DNA from: Bifidobacterium gallicum DSM 20093 = LMG 11596
GTDB lineage: Bacteria; Actinomycetota; Actinomycetes; Actinomycetales; Bifidobacteriaceae
DNA length: 64,000 nt
Assembly (NCBI RefSeq): GCF_000741205.1
Contig: NZ_JGYW01000002.1
Span: 248,001 to 312,000 of the forward strand
Direction of reading: 5' to 3'
Positions within the stretch are counted from its first letter, which is position 1; the number at the start of each line of letters is the position of its first letter. Of the stretch, positions 17,257-26,897 are shown piece after piece. The notes under the pieces were generated by a model. That model saw only the letters and a list, made by a program, of their open reading frames with translations, made no database searches and was not told where the DNA came from. A program made the position numbers and the translations under genes.

Positions 17257-19437
17257 TCACAGTACGCGCGATTGAGGTCGAATTGGGGCGCCAGCCGCAT
17301 CCATGAGACCATTGATTTGTTCAGCGACAATGTATGGTCCCATCTGGTCATAGACCTGCTGCATTTTTTCAGCGACGTCACCGTATCCGCGACCAGGTAG
17401 CTTGTCGATCAACCATGTCACGCCATCACTGAGCTCGCGGGGCACGGGAAGGCCAGCCAGTATTGACGCATACGTGCCGAGCTTGCGCAATGGCGGCAGC
17501 AAATCGGCCGTGGACACGCCAAGGCGCGTATAGAGACCCACACGCTCCACATATTTGCCAATGAACACGAACGCCTTGATTGTGGGGTCCACGGCCAAGT
17601 TTTCCAAGCCTCCCCAGAATGCCAGCAGATTGTCGGTCACATCGCGATGCGTGTAAATGTCGTCGCGGTTGTCGGGGGAATCAGCCGACTTCATGACACG
17701 ATTCATGGCCAATTCCACAAACTGCAACAGGTGCGAGGTCAGTTCGGGACGAAGGATCACTGCGTTGTTAAACGCTGCTACGACCGCGGAGAGCACCGAG
17801 TTGGGATTTACCTTGTCGTACAGGAACGAATCGATAAATACATCAAAATCCTGGAAATCTACGGGCAGATCGAGTGCTTGGGCGAACGGACGGAACGCTT
17901 CGACGTCCGTGTCCATGACGCGGTCGTAGAACGGCAGGAACTGTGTAATCGTAGTGTAGGCGCGCTCGGTGTAGCGGCCCAACCAATACAGATTGTCGGC
18001 CTTTGAAGACGTGACGAGTGCTTCGGAACGCGCGTGGATCGGAGCCGAGCGGTCGTCGAGAATCGAGAACGGACGCACCGCCTTGTCGGACTGCTCATCA
18101 GCCAATACCCACGTGTCTTTGAAACCGCCGCCCTGAGACGAGTTGACGATCATCTCGCCGGGCTTCGACGAGTAGCGAGTCAACCCGGAATACCACACGT
18201 GCGTGTTCTTGCCGGTCAGCACAAACGCACGCAAATCGCACTTGCGTGACGAATGCTGGCCCGTAACGGGATCGACAACGTCAATATCTTTGAAATCAAT
18301 GACTTCCTGCGCAATAAACCGGCGCGGCTCGGCCACAATGCGTTCAGCGAGTTCCTTGCGCTGCTCCTCGTCCAACGCGCTGCCGAACACGACGCCGTAA
18401 CCGCCGGCTTCCGCGACGTCCTTGATGACAAGCTCATCCAAACGGTCGAGAATAACCTGACGGTCCTCATCATAAATCGGCAGATAAGTCGGGGCATTAT
18501 GCAAAATCGGCTCTTCACCCAAGTAATACTCAATCATCTTGGGCACGAAATAGTAGATCGCCTTGTCATCAGCCACACCGTTGCCCGGCGCATTGACAAT
18601 GGCCACATTGCCGGCGCGATATGCGTTGAGCAAGCCCGGCACGCCAATGACCGAATCGGGGTTGAACACGAACGGATCGAGATACTCGTCAGACAGGCGG
18701 CGGTAGACCACACCTACACGATGGCGGTTACCTGCATAATCACGCAGATACAGCTTGTTCTCGACGACTTCGAGATCTTCAGGAAACGCAAGCACAGCAC
18801 CCGTCTTCTCTGCCAAATAAGCGTGCTCAAAGAACGCGGAATTGTAGCGGCCCGGAGTCAGGATCACGCTCAGCCCTTCAGCCGACACGAAGTCCATCGA
18901 CTTGCGCAGCAGACGCGGGTAATCACGGTTGTCGCGCAAATGCAAGTCGCGGAACAGATGCGGCGTCAACCGGCGTTCAATGTCGCGCGCGAACAACGGG
19001 TAACTGGCGCCCGACGGCACACGCAGATTGTCTTCGAGCACCCACCAGTGGCCATCCTGGTCTTGCACGAGATCCTCGCCGGCGATGTGCGCATACACGC
19101 CACCAGGGGGCGTAACGCCGTTGACTTGCGGCAGATAGCCTTCTGACGTGTAAATGTATTCGGCCGGAATCACACCATCGGCCACAATGCGCTTCTCACC
19201 ATAAACATCGCGCAAAAAAGCATTGAGCGCGTTGACGCGCTGCTTGAGTCCGCGTTCGAGCTCATCGAACTCGTTCGAGGGGATGATGCGTGGGATCGGA
19301 TCGAACGGGAACAGGCGATCCTCATACGTGCCATCTTTGTAGATGCCAAACCGCACGCCGTTGCGGCTCAACTCGCGGTTGATTGCTTCGCGTCGTTCAA
19401 TGAGTTCCGTTGCCAGGGTCGCCGATGTGTCTGTCAT
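17257..19437 (-). CDS. Circularly permuted ATP-grasp / Alpha-E fusion protein
   Basis: A 726-residue fusion. Residues about 60-420 are a circularly permuted ATP-grasp (type 2) with blocks PFDPIPRIIPSNEF, VLEDNLRVPSGASYP, VGVVYRRLSDEYLDPF and NAPGNGVADDKAIY. Residues about 460-726 form an Alpha-E domain (DNLYWLGRYTERAY, FWGGLENLAVDPTIKAFVFIGKYVERVGLYTRLG). In many bacteria these are separate genes beside a transglutaminase; here they are fused. An ATP-dependent carboxylate-amine ligase is predicted. The ATG at 19437 follows GGAGAGG, and a longer start at 19491 has no ribosome site. It is first gene of the operon and lies downstream of a palindrome array. Confidence 0.88.
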   Translation of the reverse strand: MTDTSATLATELIERREAINRELSRNGVRFGIYKDGTYEDRLFPFDPIPRIIPSNEFDELERGLKQRVNALNAFLRDVYGEKRIVADGVIPAEYIYTSEGYLPQVNGVTPPGGVYAHIAGEDLVQDQDGHWWVLEDNLRVPSGASYPLFARDIERRLTPHLFRDLHLRDNRDYPRLLRKSMDFVSAEGLSVILTPGRYNSAFFEHAYLAEKTGAVLAFPEDLEVVENKLYLRDYAGNRHRVGVVYRRLSDEYLDPFVFNPDSVIGVPGLLNAYRAGNVAIVNAPGNGVADDKAIYYFVPKMIEYYLGEEPILHNAPTYLPIYDEDRQVILDRLDELVIKDVAEAGGYGVVFGSALDEEQRKELAERIVAEPRRFIAQEVIDFKDIDVVDPVTGQHSSRKCDLRAFVLTGKNTHVWYSGLTRYSSKPGEMIVNSSQGGGFKDTWVLADEQSDKAVRPFSILDDRSAPIHARSEALVTSSKADNLYWLGRYTERAYTTITQFLPFYDRVMDTDVEAFRPFAQALDLPVDFQDFDVFIDSFLYDKVNPNSVLSAVVAAFNNAVILRPELTSHLLQFVELAMNRVMKSADSPDNRDDIYTHRDVTDNLLAFWGGLENLAVDPTIKAFVFIGKYVERVGLYTRLGVSTADLLPPLRKLGTYASILAGLPVPRELSDGVTWLIDKLPGRGYGDVAEKMQQVYDQMGPYIVAEQINGLMDAAGAPIRPQSRVL

Positions 19438-20119
19438 TGCACTGCCTCTCCTTGGTGCTGTTGCCTGCATACCCACAGTGTTGCGTCCCACCTAAGCCGC
19501 GTCATGTTACGAAAGAGCAACAAAGACATTACCGATAACGGGGGGTACGACGAGGGGCAAGACGGGGGCATCGCCATATCACCCACAAATCTTCACACCG
19601 TCGTGCCAGACGGCCGCACCCCTATGCGTGCAGCCGCTTCAAGTTGGCGCAATCAGCTAAGGCAACGATCCAACGCGATACATCCAACTCAACGATTCAA
19701 TTCAACAGGCCAATGTGCTCGCAGGCCCCGTGCCATACGACACATCACACCAAGCCATACGCCAATGCACGCGCACATACGCCGTCCAATCCGTACCGCG
19801 AACGTACCACCGTGGTACAAAAACGATACAGATTCATCCCATTTGTATCGCAAACGTACCACCGTGGTACAGAAACGATACGGATTTTCGCCCATTTGTA
19901 CTGCGAACGTACCCGCGTGGTACAAACACGCGCATTTTTAGTCCGAATCTGTATCGCGAATGTACCACCGTGGTACAGAAATGGTACGGATCCGACCCAT
20001 ATGTATCGCGAATGTACCACCGTGGTACAGAAACGACACACTTCCACCCTCAACACATACGCACTCATGCACTCACTCACACACGCATACGCACATACGC
20101 ACATACGCACATATACGAA
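19438..20119. other. Long intergenic region with palindrome array
   Basis: No gene is supported between the ATP-grasp start and the rplQ terminator. It holds the five-copy GTACCACCGTGGTAC array, then an ACGCATAC/ACATACGC simple-sequence stretch (about 20052-20116). ORFs here are translations of the repeats in several frames. Confidence 0.6.
19792..20040. repeat. Five-copy palindrome array, 52-53-bp period
   Basis: Cores GTACCACCGTGGTAC start at 19804, 19856, 19962 and 20014, with a variant GTACCCGCGTGGTAC at 19909. Spacings are 52, 53, 53 and 52 bases. Each core is flanked by GTAYCGCGAAY on the left and AGAAACGATAC on the right, giving an outer GTATCG/CGATAC dyad in the best copies. All copies have the same orientation. 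Intervening bases are partly conserved, so this is a degenerate tandem repeat rather than a CRISPR. It lies about 370-590 bases upstream of the ATP-grasp gene. Confidence 0.9.
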
Positions 20120-20153
20120 AAGCGGGCCGAACCGTTTAGGGTTCGACCCGCTT
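20120..20153 (-). terminator. Terminator of the alpha operon (after rplQ)
   Basis: A 14-bp stem with one mismatch (20120-20133 with 20139-20153 approximately), followed on the minus strand by CTTTTCG. It ends the rpoA-rplQ unit. Confidence 0.85.
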
Positions 20154-20222
20154 GCTGATGCCAATGGTTGAGCAAGAGCATACATCAGACGCTCATGCTC
20201 AAGGCCTCAAGGCCTCAACGTC

Positions 20223-20702
20223 TCACTCGGCGTCCTTGGTCTCCTCGACCTCGGCGGCTTCAGCTTCCTTGGCAGGAGCTTCGTCCTTGGCGGCAACCTT
20301 GGTTGCGGCTTCGGCTTCCTTGACCACAGCCTTCTTCGGGCTGACCGGCTCGGTCACGAGCGCGATGACGGCGGCAGGAGCGGAATCACCGGTGCGAGGG
20401 GCGATCTTCACGATACGCGTGTAGCCGCCTTCGCGCTGCTGCATCTGCTCAGCGATCTCGGTGAACAGCTTGTGCACGACGGACTTGTCGCGGATGACGC
20501 GCATCACGCGACGACGGGAGTGCAAATCACCGCGCTTGGCGAACGTGATCAGACGCTCGGCCAGCGGACGCAGGCGCTTGGCCTTCGGCAGCGTGGTCGA
20601 GATTTGGCCGTGCTTGAAGAGGCTGGTCGCCATGTTGGCGAGCATCAGACGCTCATGTGCCGGGCTGGAAGCCAGACGTGGGCCTTTCTTCGGTGTAGGC
20701 AT
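20223..20702 (-). CDS. rplQ: Large ribosomal subunit protein bL17
   Basis: A 159-residue bL17. Residues 1-118 are the ribosomal core ([48 protein letters not shown]). The last 40 residues are an Ala/Glu/Lys-rich tail absent from short homologues. It follows rpoA by 90 bases and is the last gene of the alpha operon. Confidence 0.97.
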   Translation of the reverse strand: MPTPKKGPRLASSPAHERLMLANMATSLFKHGQISTTLPKAKRLRPLAERLITFAKRGDLHSRRRVMRVIRDKSVVHKLFTEIAEQMQQREGGYTRIVKIAPRTGDSAPAAVIALVTEPVSPKKAVVKEAEAATKVAAKDEAPAKEAEAAEVEETKDAE

Positions 20703-20792
20703 GGGTTTCTCCTTGATTGTCGGTCAAGGATCCGGGTGGGCATTTGCCCGAACATCCGAATCCTTACCGGCTACTTCACATTAGGATGGCGA

Positions 20793-21788
20793 TCACTCGT
20801 CTTCAGGCGAGAAGAACGTGCCACCCTCAAGGTTGGTGGTATCGAAGCCCAGCGGCGAAGCCTTCAACGAGAGGCCCAAAGACTGGAGCTTCTCCTTGAC
20901 TTCGTCAATCGACTTCATACCGAAATTACGGATGTCGAGCAGATCCTGCTCGTTGTGCGCGACCAGCTCACCGACCGTGTGGATGCCTTCACGCTTAAGG
21001 CAGTTGTAGCTGCGCTGCGTGAGGTTCAGGTCCTCGATCGGAACGGCCAGTTCGGGGTTGGTTTCCTCCACAACGGGAGCCGGGCCGACCTCGACGCCTT
21101 CAGCCTGCATGTTGAGCTCACGGCACAGGCCGAAGAGCTCCACAAGCGTCGAACCTGCGGATGCCACAGCATCACGCGGGGAAATGGCTGGCTTGGTCTC
21201 TACATCCAGGATGAGCTTGTCGAAGTCCGTGCGCTGTTCCACACGCGTGGCCTCAACCTTGTAGCTCACCTTGAGCACTGGGGAGTAGATGGAATCAACC
21301 GGAATGCGGCCGATTTCATCGCTGTCCTGCTTATTCATCTGCGCGGGCACGTAACCGCGGCCGCGTTCGACGGTGAACTCGATTTCCAGTTCGCCATCTT
21401 CGGCGAGCGACGCGATGTGCATCTCCGGGTTGGCGATGGTGATGCCGGCCGGCGGGGTGATATCCCCGGCGGTGGCTTCGCCCTTGCCGCTCTTACGCAG
21501 ATACATGACCACGGGCTCGTCGTATTCGCTGGTGAGCACGATGCCCTTGATGTTCAGCAGAATCTCAGTGACGTCCTCTTCGACCCCGGGCAGAGCGGTG
21601 AACTCATGCAGGGCGCCGGAGATACGCACCGAAGTCACTGCGGCACCCGGAATCGAGCTGAGCAGAGTACGGCGAAGCGAGTTGCCAAGCGTGTAGCCGA
21701 AACCCGGCTCGAGCGGCTCGATGACGAAACGGGAGCGCTGTGGGGTGATGGATTCCTCGGTAAGTGTCGGACGCTGTGCGATAAGCAC
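20793..21788 (-). CDS. rpoA: RNA polymerase subunit alpha
   Basis: A 331-residue alpha subunit. The N-terminal assembly domain (about 1-230) contains [22 protein letters not shown]. The C-terminal DNA/activator-binding domain (about 250-320) contains [20 protein letters not shown] and [18 protein letters not shown]. The start is a GTG at 21788 (reading MLIAQRP...) preceded by AAAGGAT; the frame extends upstream to 21848 but without a ribosome site. It lies between rpsK and rplQ; rpsD is not in this operon. Confidence 0.97.
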   Translation of the reverse strand: MLIAQRPTLTEESITPQRSRFVIEPLEPGFGYTLGNSLRRTLLSSIPGAAVTSVRISGALHEFTALPGVEEDVTEILLNIKGIVLTSEYDEPVVMYLRKSGKGEATAGDITPPAGITIANPEMHIASLAEDGELEIEFTVERGRGYVPAQMNKQDSDEIGRIPVDSIYSPVLKVSYKVEATRVEQRTDFDKLILDVETKPAISPRDAVASAGSTLVELFGLCRELNMQAEGVEVGPAPVVEETNPELAVPIEDLNLTQRSYNCLKREGIHTVGELVAHNEQDLLDIRNFGMKSIDEVKEKLQSLGLSLKASPLGFDTTNLEGGTFFSPEDE

Positions 21789-21893
21789 TGTGGTTATCCT
21801 TTCAGCTTCGGACCCTCGGTGCACTGCAATGAAAACATATGCGTGCACCCATCGGTCTCAAGCGGCTTTGACGGATGAATAATGTTGTAGTGC

Positions 21894-22292
21894 TCAGACG
21901 CGGCGACGCTTTGGAGGACGAACGCCGTTGAATGCGACTGGTGTCACGTCGGTGATGGAACCGACTTCGAGACCGGCGGACTGCAGGGAACGGATAGCGG
22001 TTTCACGACCGGAACCCGGGCCCTTCACAAACACATCGACCTTCTTGACGCCGTGTTCCATGGCCTTGCGGGCCGCGGACTCGGCTGCCATGCCGGCAGC
22101 GTACGGCGTGGACTTACGCGAGCCCTTGAAGCCGACATCGCCACCGGACGCCCAGGACACAACTGCGCCGGACGGATCAGTGATCGAGATGATGGTGTTG
22201 TTGAACGTAGACTTGATGTGCGCCTGCCCAACCGGGACCGACTTGCGGTCGCGGCGACGCGGCTTGCGCGCAGCTTGCTTTTGAGCTGCCAT
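21894..22292 (-). CDS. rpsK: Small ribosomal subunit protein uS11
   Basis: A 132-residue uS11 of the platform. It has the basic start [19 protein letters not shown], the [15 protein letters not shown] core and the conserved C-terminal end [11 protein letters not shown]. It lies between rpsM and rpoA in the alpha operon. Confidence 0.97.
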   Translation of the reverse strand: MAAQKQAARKPRRRDRKSVPVGQAHIKSTFNNTIISITDPSGAVVSWASGGDVGFKGSRKSTPYAAGMAAESAARKAMEHGVKKVDVFVKGPGSGRETAIRSLQSAGLEVGSITDVTPVAFNGVRPPKRRRV

Positions 22293-22387
22293 GAACCCTC
22301 GTTTCCTAAATAACGAATCAGTTGGTTATTTGAAATGTCGCGGCGATGCGGACTGTCATAATCCGCGTGGCCGTGACGCGTCACCAA

Positions 22388-22765
22388 TTACTTGGTGGCC
22401 TTCTTCTTTCCGGCGACCGTGCGCTTCGGGCCCTTGCGGGTACGAGCGTTGGTCTTGGTGCGCTGGCCGCGCACAGGAAGGCCCCTACGATGACGCAGGC
22501 CCTGGTAGCAATTGATCTGAATCTTGCGACGAATGTCCGCATCGATTTCACGACGCAGATCGCCCTCGATCTTGTAGTTCGACTCGAGGTAATCACGCAG
22601 CGTGATCAGCTGCTCGTCGGTCAGATCCTTGACGCGCGTATCGGGATTGATACCAGTAGCGGCAAGGGTTTCCTTTGCACGAGTGCGGCCCACACCGAAG
22701 ATGTAGGTGAGCGCGATCTCGATGCGCTTGTCATTGGGGATGTCGACTCCGGCAAGACGTGCCAT
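22388..22765 (-). CDS. rpsM: Small ribosomal subunit protein uS13
   Basis: A 125-residue uS13 of the head, contacting the large subunit and P-site tRNA. It has the start [21 protein letters not shown], the [24 protein letters not shown] block and a basic tail. It follows rpmJ by 144 bases; the gap is very GC-rich and could fold. Confidence 0.97.
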   Translation of the reverse strand: MARLAGVDIPNDKRIEIALTYIFGVGRTRAKETLAATGINPDTRVKDLTDEQLITLRDYLESNYKIEGDLRREIDADIRRKIQINCYQGLRHRRGLPVRGQRTKTNARTRKGPKRTVAGKKKATK

Positions 22766-22909
22766 TGCGAATTCCTTCTGCTTCTCGCAGGTTTCGCACC
22801 GAGCCCTCCGGTTGTACCGGCCCGGGCCTGCGGTCCCGGGGTTCAGACCTCACCGCAATCGGCTTGGTCTGTGGCTTAGTGCCTTATCTATTCTCCGCTG
22901 GAGGTCTGC

Positions 22910-23023
22910 TCAGCCCTGACGCTGCTTGTGGCGAGGGTTGGTGCAGATCACCATGACGCGGCCGTGACGACGGATCACGCGACAATTTTCGCAGATCTTC
23001 TTCACGCTTGGGCTGACCTTCAT
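22910..23023 (-). CDS. rpmJ: Large ribosomal subunit protein bL36
   Basis: A 37-residue bL36 of the zinc-binding type, with ligands C11, C14, C27 and H32 (KICENC...[13 protein letters not shown]). It is 23 bases after infA, a conserved infA-rpmJ-rpsM-rpsK order. It is too short for standard ORF listing. Confidence 0.97.
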   Translation of the reverse strand: MKVSPSVKKICENCRVIRRHGRVMVICTNPRHKQRQG

Positions 23024-23046
23024 GGTTTTCCTTTGCTGTTGTACCT

Positions 23047-23265
23047 TTACTTGTAACGGTACGTAATACGACCACGGTTCAGGTCGTATGGGCTCATTTC
23101 GAGCACCACGCGATCCTGCGGCAGAATGCGGATGTAATTCTTCCTCATCTTGCCGGAGATGGTGGCAAGCACGATGTGCTTATTCTCAAGCTGTACGCGG
23201 AACATTGCGTTCGGCAACGCTTCCACTACCTGTCCTTCGACTTCAATCACACCGTCTTTTGCCAT
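23047..23265 (-). CDS. infA: Translation initiation factor IF-1
   Basis: A 72-residue single OB-fold protein that occupies the ribosomal A site during initiation. It starts [20 protein letters not shown] and ends [11 protein letters not shown]. It heads the infA-rpmJ-rpsM-rpsK-rpoA-rplQ unit: a terminator separates it from adk, and a GCGACACGCC element lies 94 bases upstream of its start. Confidence 0.97.
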   Translation of the reverse strand: MAKDGVIEVEGQVVEALPNAMFRVQLENKHIVLATISGKMRKNYIRILPQDRVVLEMSPYDLNRGRITYRYK

Positions 23266-23358
23266 GAGTCTCGATTCCGTTCATAGGTCGATTACCGCAT
23301 GTATCCGAAGACACACCAACTTGCAAGAATACACAACCGTATCGATGGATGGCTCTTC

Positions 23359-23368
23359 GGCGTGTCGC
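23359..23368 (-). promoter_or_regulatory. GCGACACGCC element upstream of infA
   Basis: The minus strand reads GCGACACGCC followed by GAAGA, then a weak promoter-like region about 90 bases before infA. The identical 10-mer lies upstream of rpsJ, rplM and the tRNA-Tyr cluster. Confidence 0.5.
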
Positions 23369-23456
23369 ATTAGTTGATTCACTATACTCATTGGGCTTCG
23401 CACGCCGCCCCACTCCCCCCAGATTCAACGGTGTCTCCCCGTTTTGCCCATATAAC

Positions 23457-23492
23457 AAGCCGGTCCCTGCCATGCTTGGCAGGGACCGGCTT
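23457..23492 (-). terminator. Terminator after adk
   Basis: A perfect 16-bp stem (23457-23472 with 23477-23492), loop TGCT, followed on the minus strand by GTTATATG. It separates secY-adk from the infA unit. Confidence 0.88.
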
Positions 23493-23512
23493 GTATCCGC
23501 GGTATGCGTCGC

Positions 23513-24088
23513 TCAGTCAGCGCGCTTTTCGTTGAGCTTCTCGATGATCGTCTTCGAGATCTCGTCAATGTCGCCCACGCCATCGAACGCCAGCAGCAGG
23601 CCGCGCTCACGGTAGATGTTCAGCAGCGGAGCCGTTTCCTTCTCGTAGGTCTCCAGACGCTTGGCGATGACTTCAGGCGTGTCGTCCGAACGTCCCTGCT
23701 CGGCTGCGCGCTTCTGCATGCGCTCCATCAGCACGTCACGGTCGGCTTCGAGCGCCACGACGGCGTCGAGTTCGACGCCGAGCTCTTCGAGCATCACGTC
23801 GAGCGCGGCCACCTGGGAAGCGTTGCGCGGGTATCCGTCGAGAATCCAGCCGTTCTTCGCGTCGTCCATGGCCAGACGGTCCTTGACAATCTTGTTCGTC
23901 AGTTCATCGGGAACCAGCTCGCCCTTGTCGGTGTATGCCAGCGCTTCCTTGCCCAGCTCGGTCTGGTTCTTGATGTTGTAACGGAAAATGTCGCCCGTGG
24001 AGATGGCCGGGATTTCGTAGTGCTCGCTCAGCAGAGCCGCTTGCGTTCCCTTACCCACGCCCTGGGGTCCCATGATCAGCAGACGCAT
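23513..24088 (-). CDS. adk: Adenylate kinase
   Basis: A 191-residue adenylate kinase that balances AMP, ADP and ATP. The P-loop is GPQGVGKGT (residues 7-15), and the DGYPRN substrate loop is near 85. The LID region is short and has no zinc cysteines, the form usual in actinobacteria. The ATG at 24088 follows AAGAAAGGA; an upstream in-frame start lacks a ribosome site. It follows secY, from which it is separated by a terminator and 235 bases. Confidence 0.96.
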   Translation of the reverse strand: MRLLIMGPQGVGKGTQAALLSEHYEIPAISTGDIFRYNIKNQTELGKEALAYTDKGELVPDELTNKIVKDRLAMDDAKNGWILDGYPRNASQVAALDVMLEELGVELDAVVALEADRDVLMERMQKRAAEQGRSDDTPEVIAKRLETYEKETAPLLNIYRERGLLLAFDGVGDIDEISKTIIEKLNEKRAD

Positions 24089-24260
24089 GGTGTGTCCTTT
24101 CTTGATGATGTTGATTTCTGTACGTCGCAACATCGCTCAATCTACGCCAACCTCTGCCCACCATACTGTCAATGCGGCACCGTTGTTCGCGATGCGAAGC
24201 ACGCATATGCCTATGCGGCGTATCGGGTTATAGAGACGCGGTGCATGGGGGTATGAAAAG

Positions 24261-24302
24261 AGCCAGCAGGTTGGCGGAAATAATCCGTCAAACCTGCTGG
24301 CT
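24261..24302 (-). terminator. Terminator after secY
   Basis: A perfect 12-bp stem (24261-24272 with 24291-24302), followed on the minus strand by CTTTTCATACC. adk therefore needs its own promoter or read-through. Confidence 0.85.
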
Positions 24303-24323
24303 GAAGTTGCAGCTCAGGCGAGG

Positions 24324-25670
24324 TCAGGCGATGGCCTTGCCTTCCTTATGCTCCATGTTGTCGAACAGGAAGCCGGCGTACTGATACTGCTCGGTCTGAG
24401 CCTTGGCCTGACGCAGCGTATCGAGGCCGACGCCTGCGATGATCAGGATCGTGGTGCCGCCGAACGGCAGTGCCGTGTTGAGCTTGAGCGCCATGATCAG
24501 CACAGTCGGGATCAACGCGACGAACAGCAAGTAAACGGCGCCAACCGTGTTCAGACGGTTGATCACGTACTTGAGATAGCGGGCCGTGGCGTTGCCGGCG
24601 CGGATGCCGGGGATGAAGCCGCCGTACTGCTTCATGTTGTCAGCGGTCTCGTCGGGGTTGAACGTGATCTCCGTGTAGAAGAAGCAGAAGAACACGATCA
24701 TCAGCGCGTAGAGCACGATGTACCACACGCTCGTGGTGTTGGCGAGATTGCTGTTGATCCACTTGACCCAGGACTGCTCGGCATTGCCGAACTGAGCGAT
24801 AAGCGTCGGGATCGCGAGGATCGACGAAGCGAAGATCGGCGGGATAACGCCAGACATGTTGACCTTGAGCGGCAGGTAGGTGGATGAACCGCCATACATC
24901 TTGCGGCCGATCATGCGGCGCGTGTACTGCACGGGGATGCGACGCTGCGAAAGCTCAACGTAGACGACGAAGATCATGATGACGAGCAGCACGCCGGTGA
25001 CCACACCGAACTTGAACCAGTCGCCGTTGGTGCCGTTCGTGCCCCAACCGATCTGCCACAGCTGCGGAAGGAATCCCGAGCAGATGGACAGGAAGATCAA
25101 GATCGACATGCCCTGGCCGATGCCCTTGTCGGTGATCAACTCGGCCATCCACATGATCAGGCCCGTGCCACCAGTCATGATCAGAATCATGACGATCAGG
25201 TTCCAAACGGAGCCGTCCGGGATCACCTGCGAGCACTGGTAGTTGAACAGCGCGCCTGAGCGGGCCGTGACGATGATTGTTGTGGACTGCAGCACAGCCA
25301 GACCGATTGTCAAGTAACGCGTGTACTGCGTGAGCTTGGCCTCGCCTGACTGGCCTTCCTTGTGCAGCGCTTCGAAACGCGGGATGACCACGCGCAGCAG
25401 CTGCACGACGATGGATGCCGTGATATAGGGCATCACACCGAGCGCGAAGATCGAAAGCTGCAGCATGGCGCCTCCCGAGAACAGGTTGACGAGTCCGATG
25501 AAGTTCTCGGCATTGTTCGTGGTGTTGGCCACGCAATCATGCACAACTTTCTCGTCGACACCTGGCGTCGGGATGAATGAGCCGATGCGGTAAATAATGA
25601 TGATGCCAAGCACGAAGAGGATCTTGTTCCTCAACTCCTTGGTCCGAAAGGCCTGGATTAACGTCCTCAC
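24324..25670 (-). CDS. secY: Protein translocase subunit SecY
   Basis: A 448-residue central subunit of the SecYEG export channel with about ten membrane segments. The start MRTLIQAFRTKELRNKILFVLGIIIIYRIG and the plug region PTPGVDEK are family-typical. The start is a GTG at 25670 preceded by GGAGGG. It lies between rplO and adk as in the spc operon, but terminators on both sides suggest a separate transcript. Confidence 0.97.
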   Translation of the reverse strand: MRTLIQAFRTKELRNKILFVLGIIIIYRIGSFIPTPGVDEKVVHDCVANTTNNAENFIGLVNLFSGGAMLQLSIFALGVMPYITASIVVQLLRVVIPRFEALHKEGQSGEAKLTQYTRYLTIGLAVLQSTTIIVTARSGALFNYQCSQVIPDGSVWNLIVMILIMTGGTGLIMWMAELITDKGIGQGMSILIFLSICSGFLPQLWQIGWGTNGTNGDWFKFGVVTGVLLVIMIFVVYVELSQRRIPVQYTRRMIGRKMYGGSSTYLPLKVNMSGVIPPIFASSILAIPTLIAQFGNAEQSWVKWINSNLANTTSVWYIVLYALMIVFFCFFYTEITFNPDETADNMKQYGGFIPGIRAGNATARYLKYVINRLNTVGAVYLLFVALIPTVLIMALKLNTALPFGGTTILIIAGVGLDTLRQAKAQTEQYQYAGFLFDNMEHKEGKAIA

Positions 25671-26123
25671 CTTGAGTTCCCTCCAATTAGCATGTGTGTA
25701 CTCGCACACGTGAAATCACACTCTAGCGCTTGAGTTTATCCCACAGCCCATACGTTGGCTAGCGTTGTGGAGCCAATCCCCCCCATATATGAACAAAATG
25801 CACATAATTCGCCCCATCGATGATGCTGATTGCATGGTATTCGGGGGCGTAAAGCGGTATTGGGAGCGGCTGCTGCGCGATAGCAAGCGCGATAAAGCGC
25901 GATAGCAACGATGGAAAGCAGTGTGAAGCGGGAGTGAAAGCGGTCCGCAACGATACAGCGAGATCTTAGAGCGGTCAGAGCGGTCGCGGTCAGAGCGGTC
26001 AGAGCAGTCTAGAACGATATTGCAAGCGGGCCGCAGTGGGATAGAAGCCGGGTTATGCCGGGATATGGAGCCGGGATATGCCGGGATTTGAAGCTGAAAT
26101 ATAGGGATGTAGGCACATAGCAA
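25671..26123. repeat. Repeat-rich gap upstream of secY
   Basis: No gene is supported. Short imperfect tandem repeats occupy about 25876-26096: GCGCGATAGCAA units (25876-25910), GAGCGGTCA units (25969-26010) and GCCGGGATATG units (26047-26096). The secY promoter must lie here. Such gaps are unusual inside an spc operon. Confidence 0.65.
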
Positions 26124-26157
26124 CGATCCCGCCCGGATGAACATCCGAACGGGATCG
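26124..26157 (-). terminator. Terminator after rplO
   Basis: A two-part hairpin: an outer 8-bp stem (26124-26131 with 26150-26157) and an inner CGGATG/CATCCG stem. It separates rplO from secY. The U-run is weak. Confidence 0.65.
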
Positions 26158-26247
26158 TGCATGCATGCTCGTCTTACAGCGTTGCTGATGCCGACTCACC
26201 ACAGTGATGCCGGATCAGCGATCAGGCTGGAAGACGGGCGGGAGCCT

Positions 26248-26709
26248 TCAGTCCTCAGAGACGGAGCCGCCAGCGGCTTCGATCTTGGCCTTGGCGGAAG
26301 CGGAAGCCTTCACACCCTTGATGGTGAAAGCAACCGTCGTCTCGCCGTCACCCAGCACCTTGACGGGCTGGTTGGCACGCACAGCGCCCTTGGCCACGAG
26401 GTCGGCAACGGTGATCTCGCCACCCTGCGGGAACAGTTCCGCGAGAGTTGCGATGTTGACCACCTGATACACCTTCTTGAACGGGCTCTTGAAGCCACGC
26501 AGCTTCGGCAGGCGCATGTACAGCGGCAGCTGGCCACCTTCGAAGCCAGGACGAACCTGGTAACGCTTCTTGGTGCCCTTGTCGCCACGGCCCGAGGTCT
26601 TACCCTTGGAGCCTTCACCACGGCCGACGCGGATGCGGTCCTTGTTCGCACCCGGAGCCGGACGGAGGTCATGCATCTGCAGGATTGTGGTCTCTTCTTC
26701 AGTAGCCAT
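26248..26709 (-). CDS. rplO: Large ribosomal subunit protein uL15
   Basis: A 153-residue uL15. A Gly/Arg/Lys-rich N-terminal half ([23 protein letters not shown]) threads into 23S rRNA, followed by a globular C-terminal half. It starts 2 bases after the rpmD stop and ends its sub-operon. Confidence 0.97.
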   Translation of the reverse strand: MATEEETTILQMHDLRPAPGANKDRIRVGRGEGSKGKTSGRGDKGTKKRYQVRPGFEGGQLPLYMRLPKLRGFKSPFKKVYQVVNIATLAELFPQGGEITVADLVAKGAVRANQPVKVLGDGETTVAFTIKGVKASASAKAKIEAAGGSVSED

Positions 26710-26711
26710 AA

Positions 26712-26894
26712 TCAGTCTGCCTCCTCAACGGTGACCAGGTGACGCACGACCTGAATCAGGCCGCGGGTCTGCGAATTGTCTTCACGGATCGTGCTCTGGC
26801 CGATCTTACGAAGGGCGAGAGTCTGCACCGTCGCACGCTGCTTGGGGTTGGCACCGCAAACACCGTGGACGAGCGTGATCTTGAGCTTTGCCAT
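26712..26894 (-). CDS. rpmD: Large ribosomal subunit protein uL30
   Basis: A 60-residue uL30 ([31 protein letters not shown]). It lies between rpsE and rplO with gaps of 3 and 2 bases, so the three are translationally coupled. Confidence 0.97.
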   Translation of the reverse strand: MAKLKITLVHGVCGANPKQRATVQTLALRKIGQSTIREDNSQTRGLIQVVRHLVTVEEAD

Positions 26895-26897
26895 TTA

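Noticed and set aside
19792-20040. CRISPR array
   Set aside because: Repeats are 15-bp palindromes and the spacers are similar to each other rather than unique; no cas genes are nearby.
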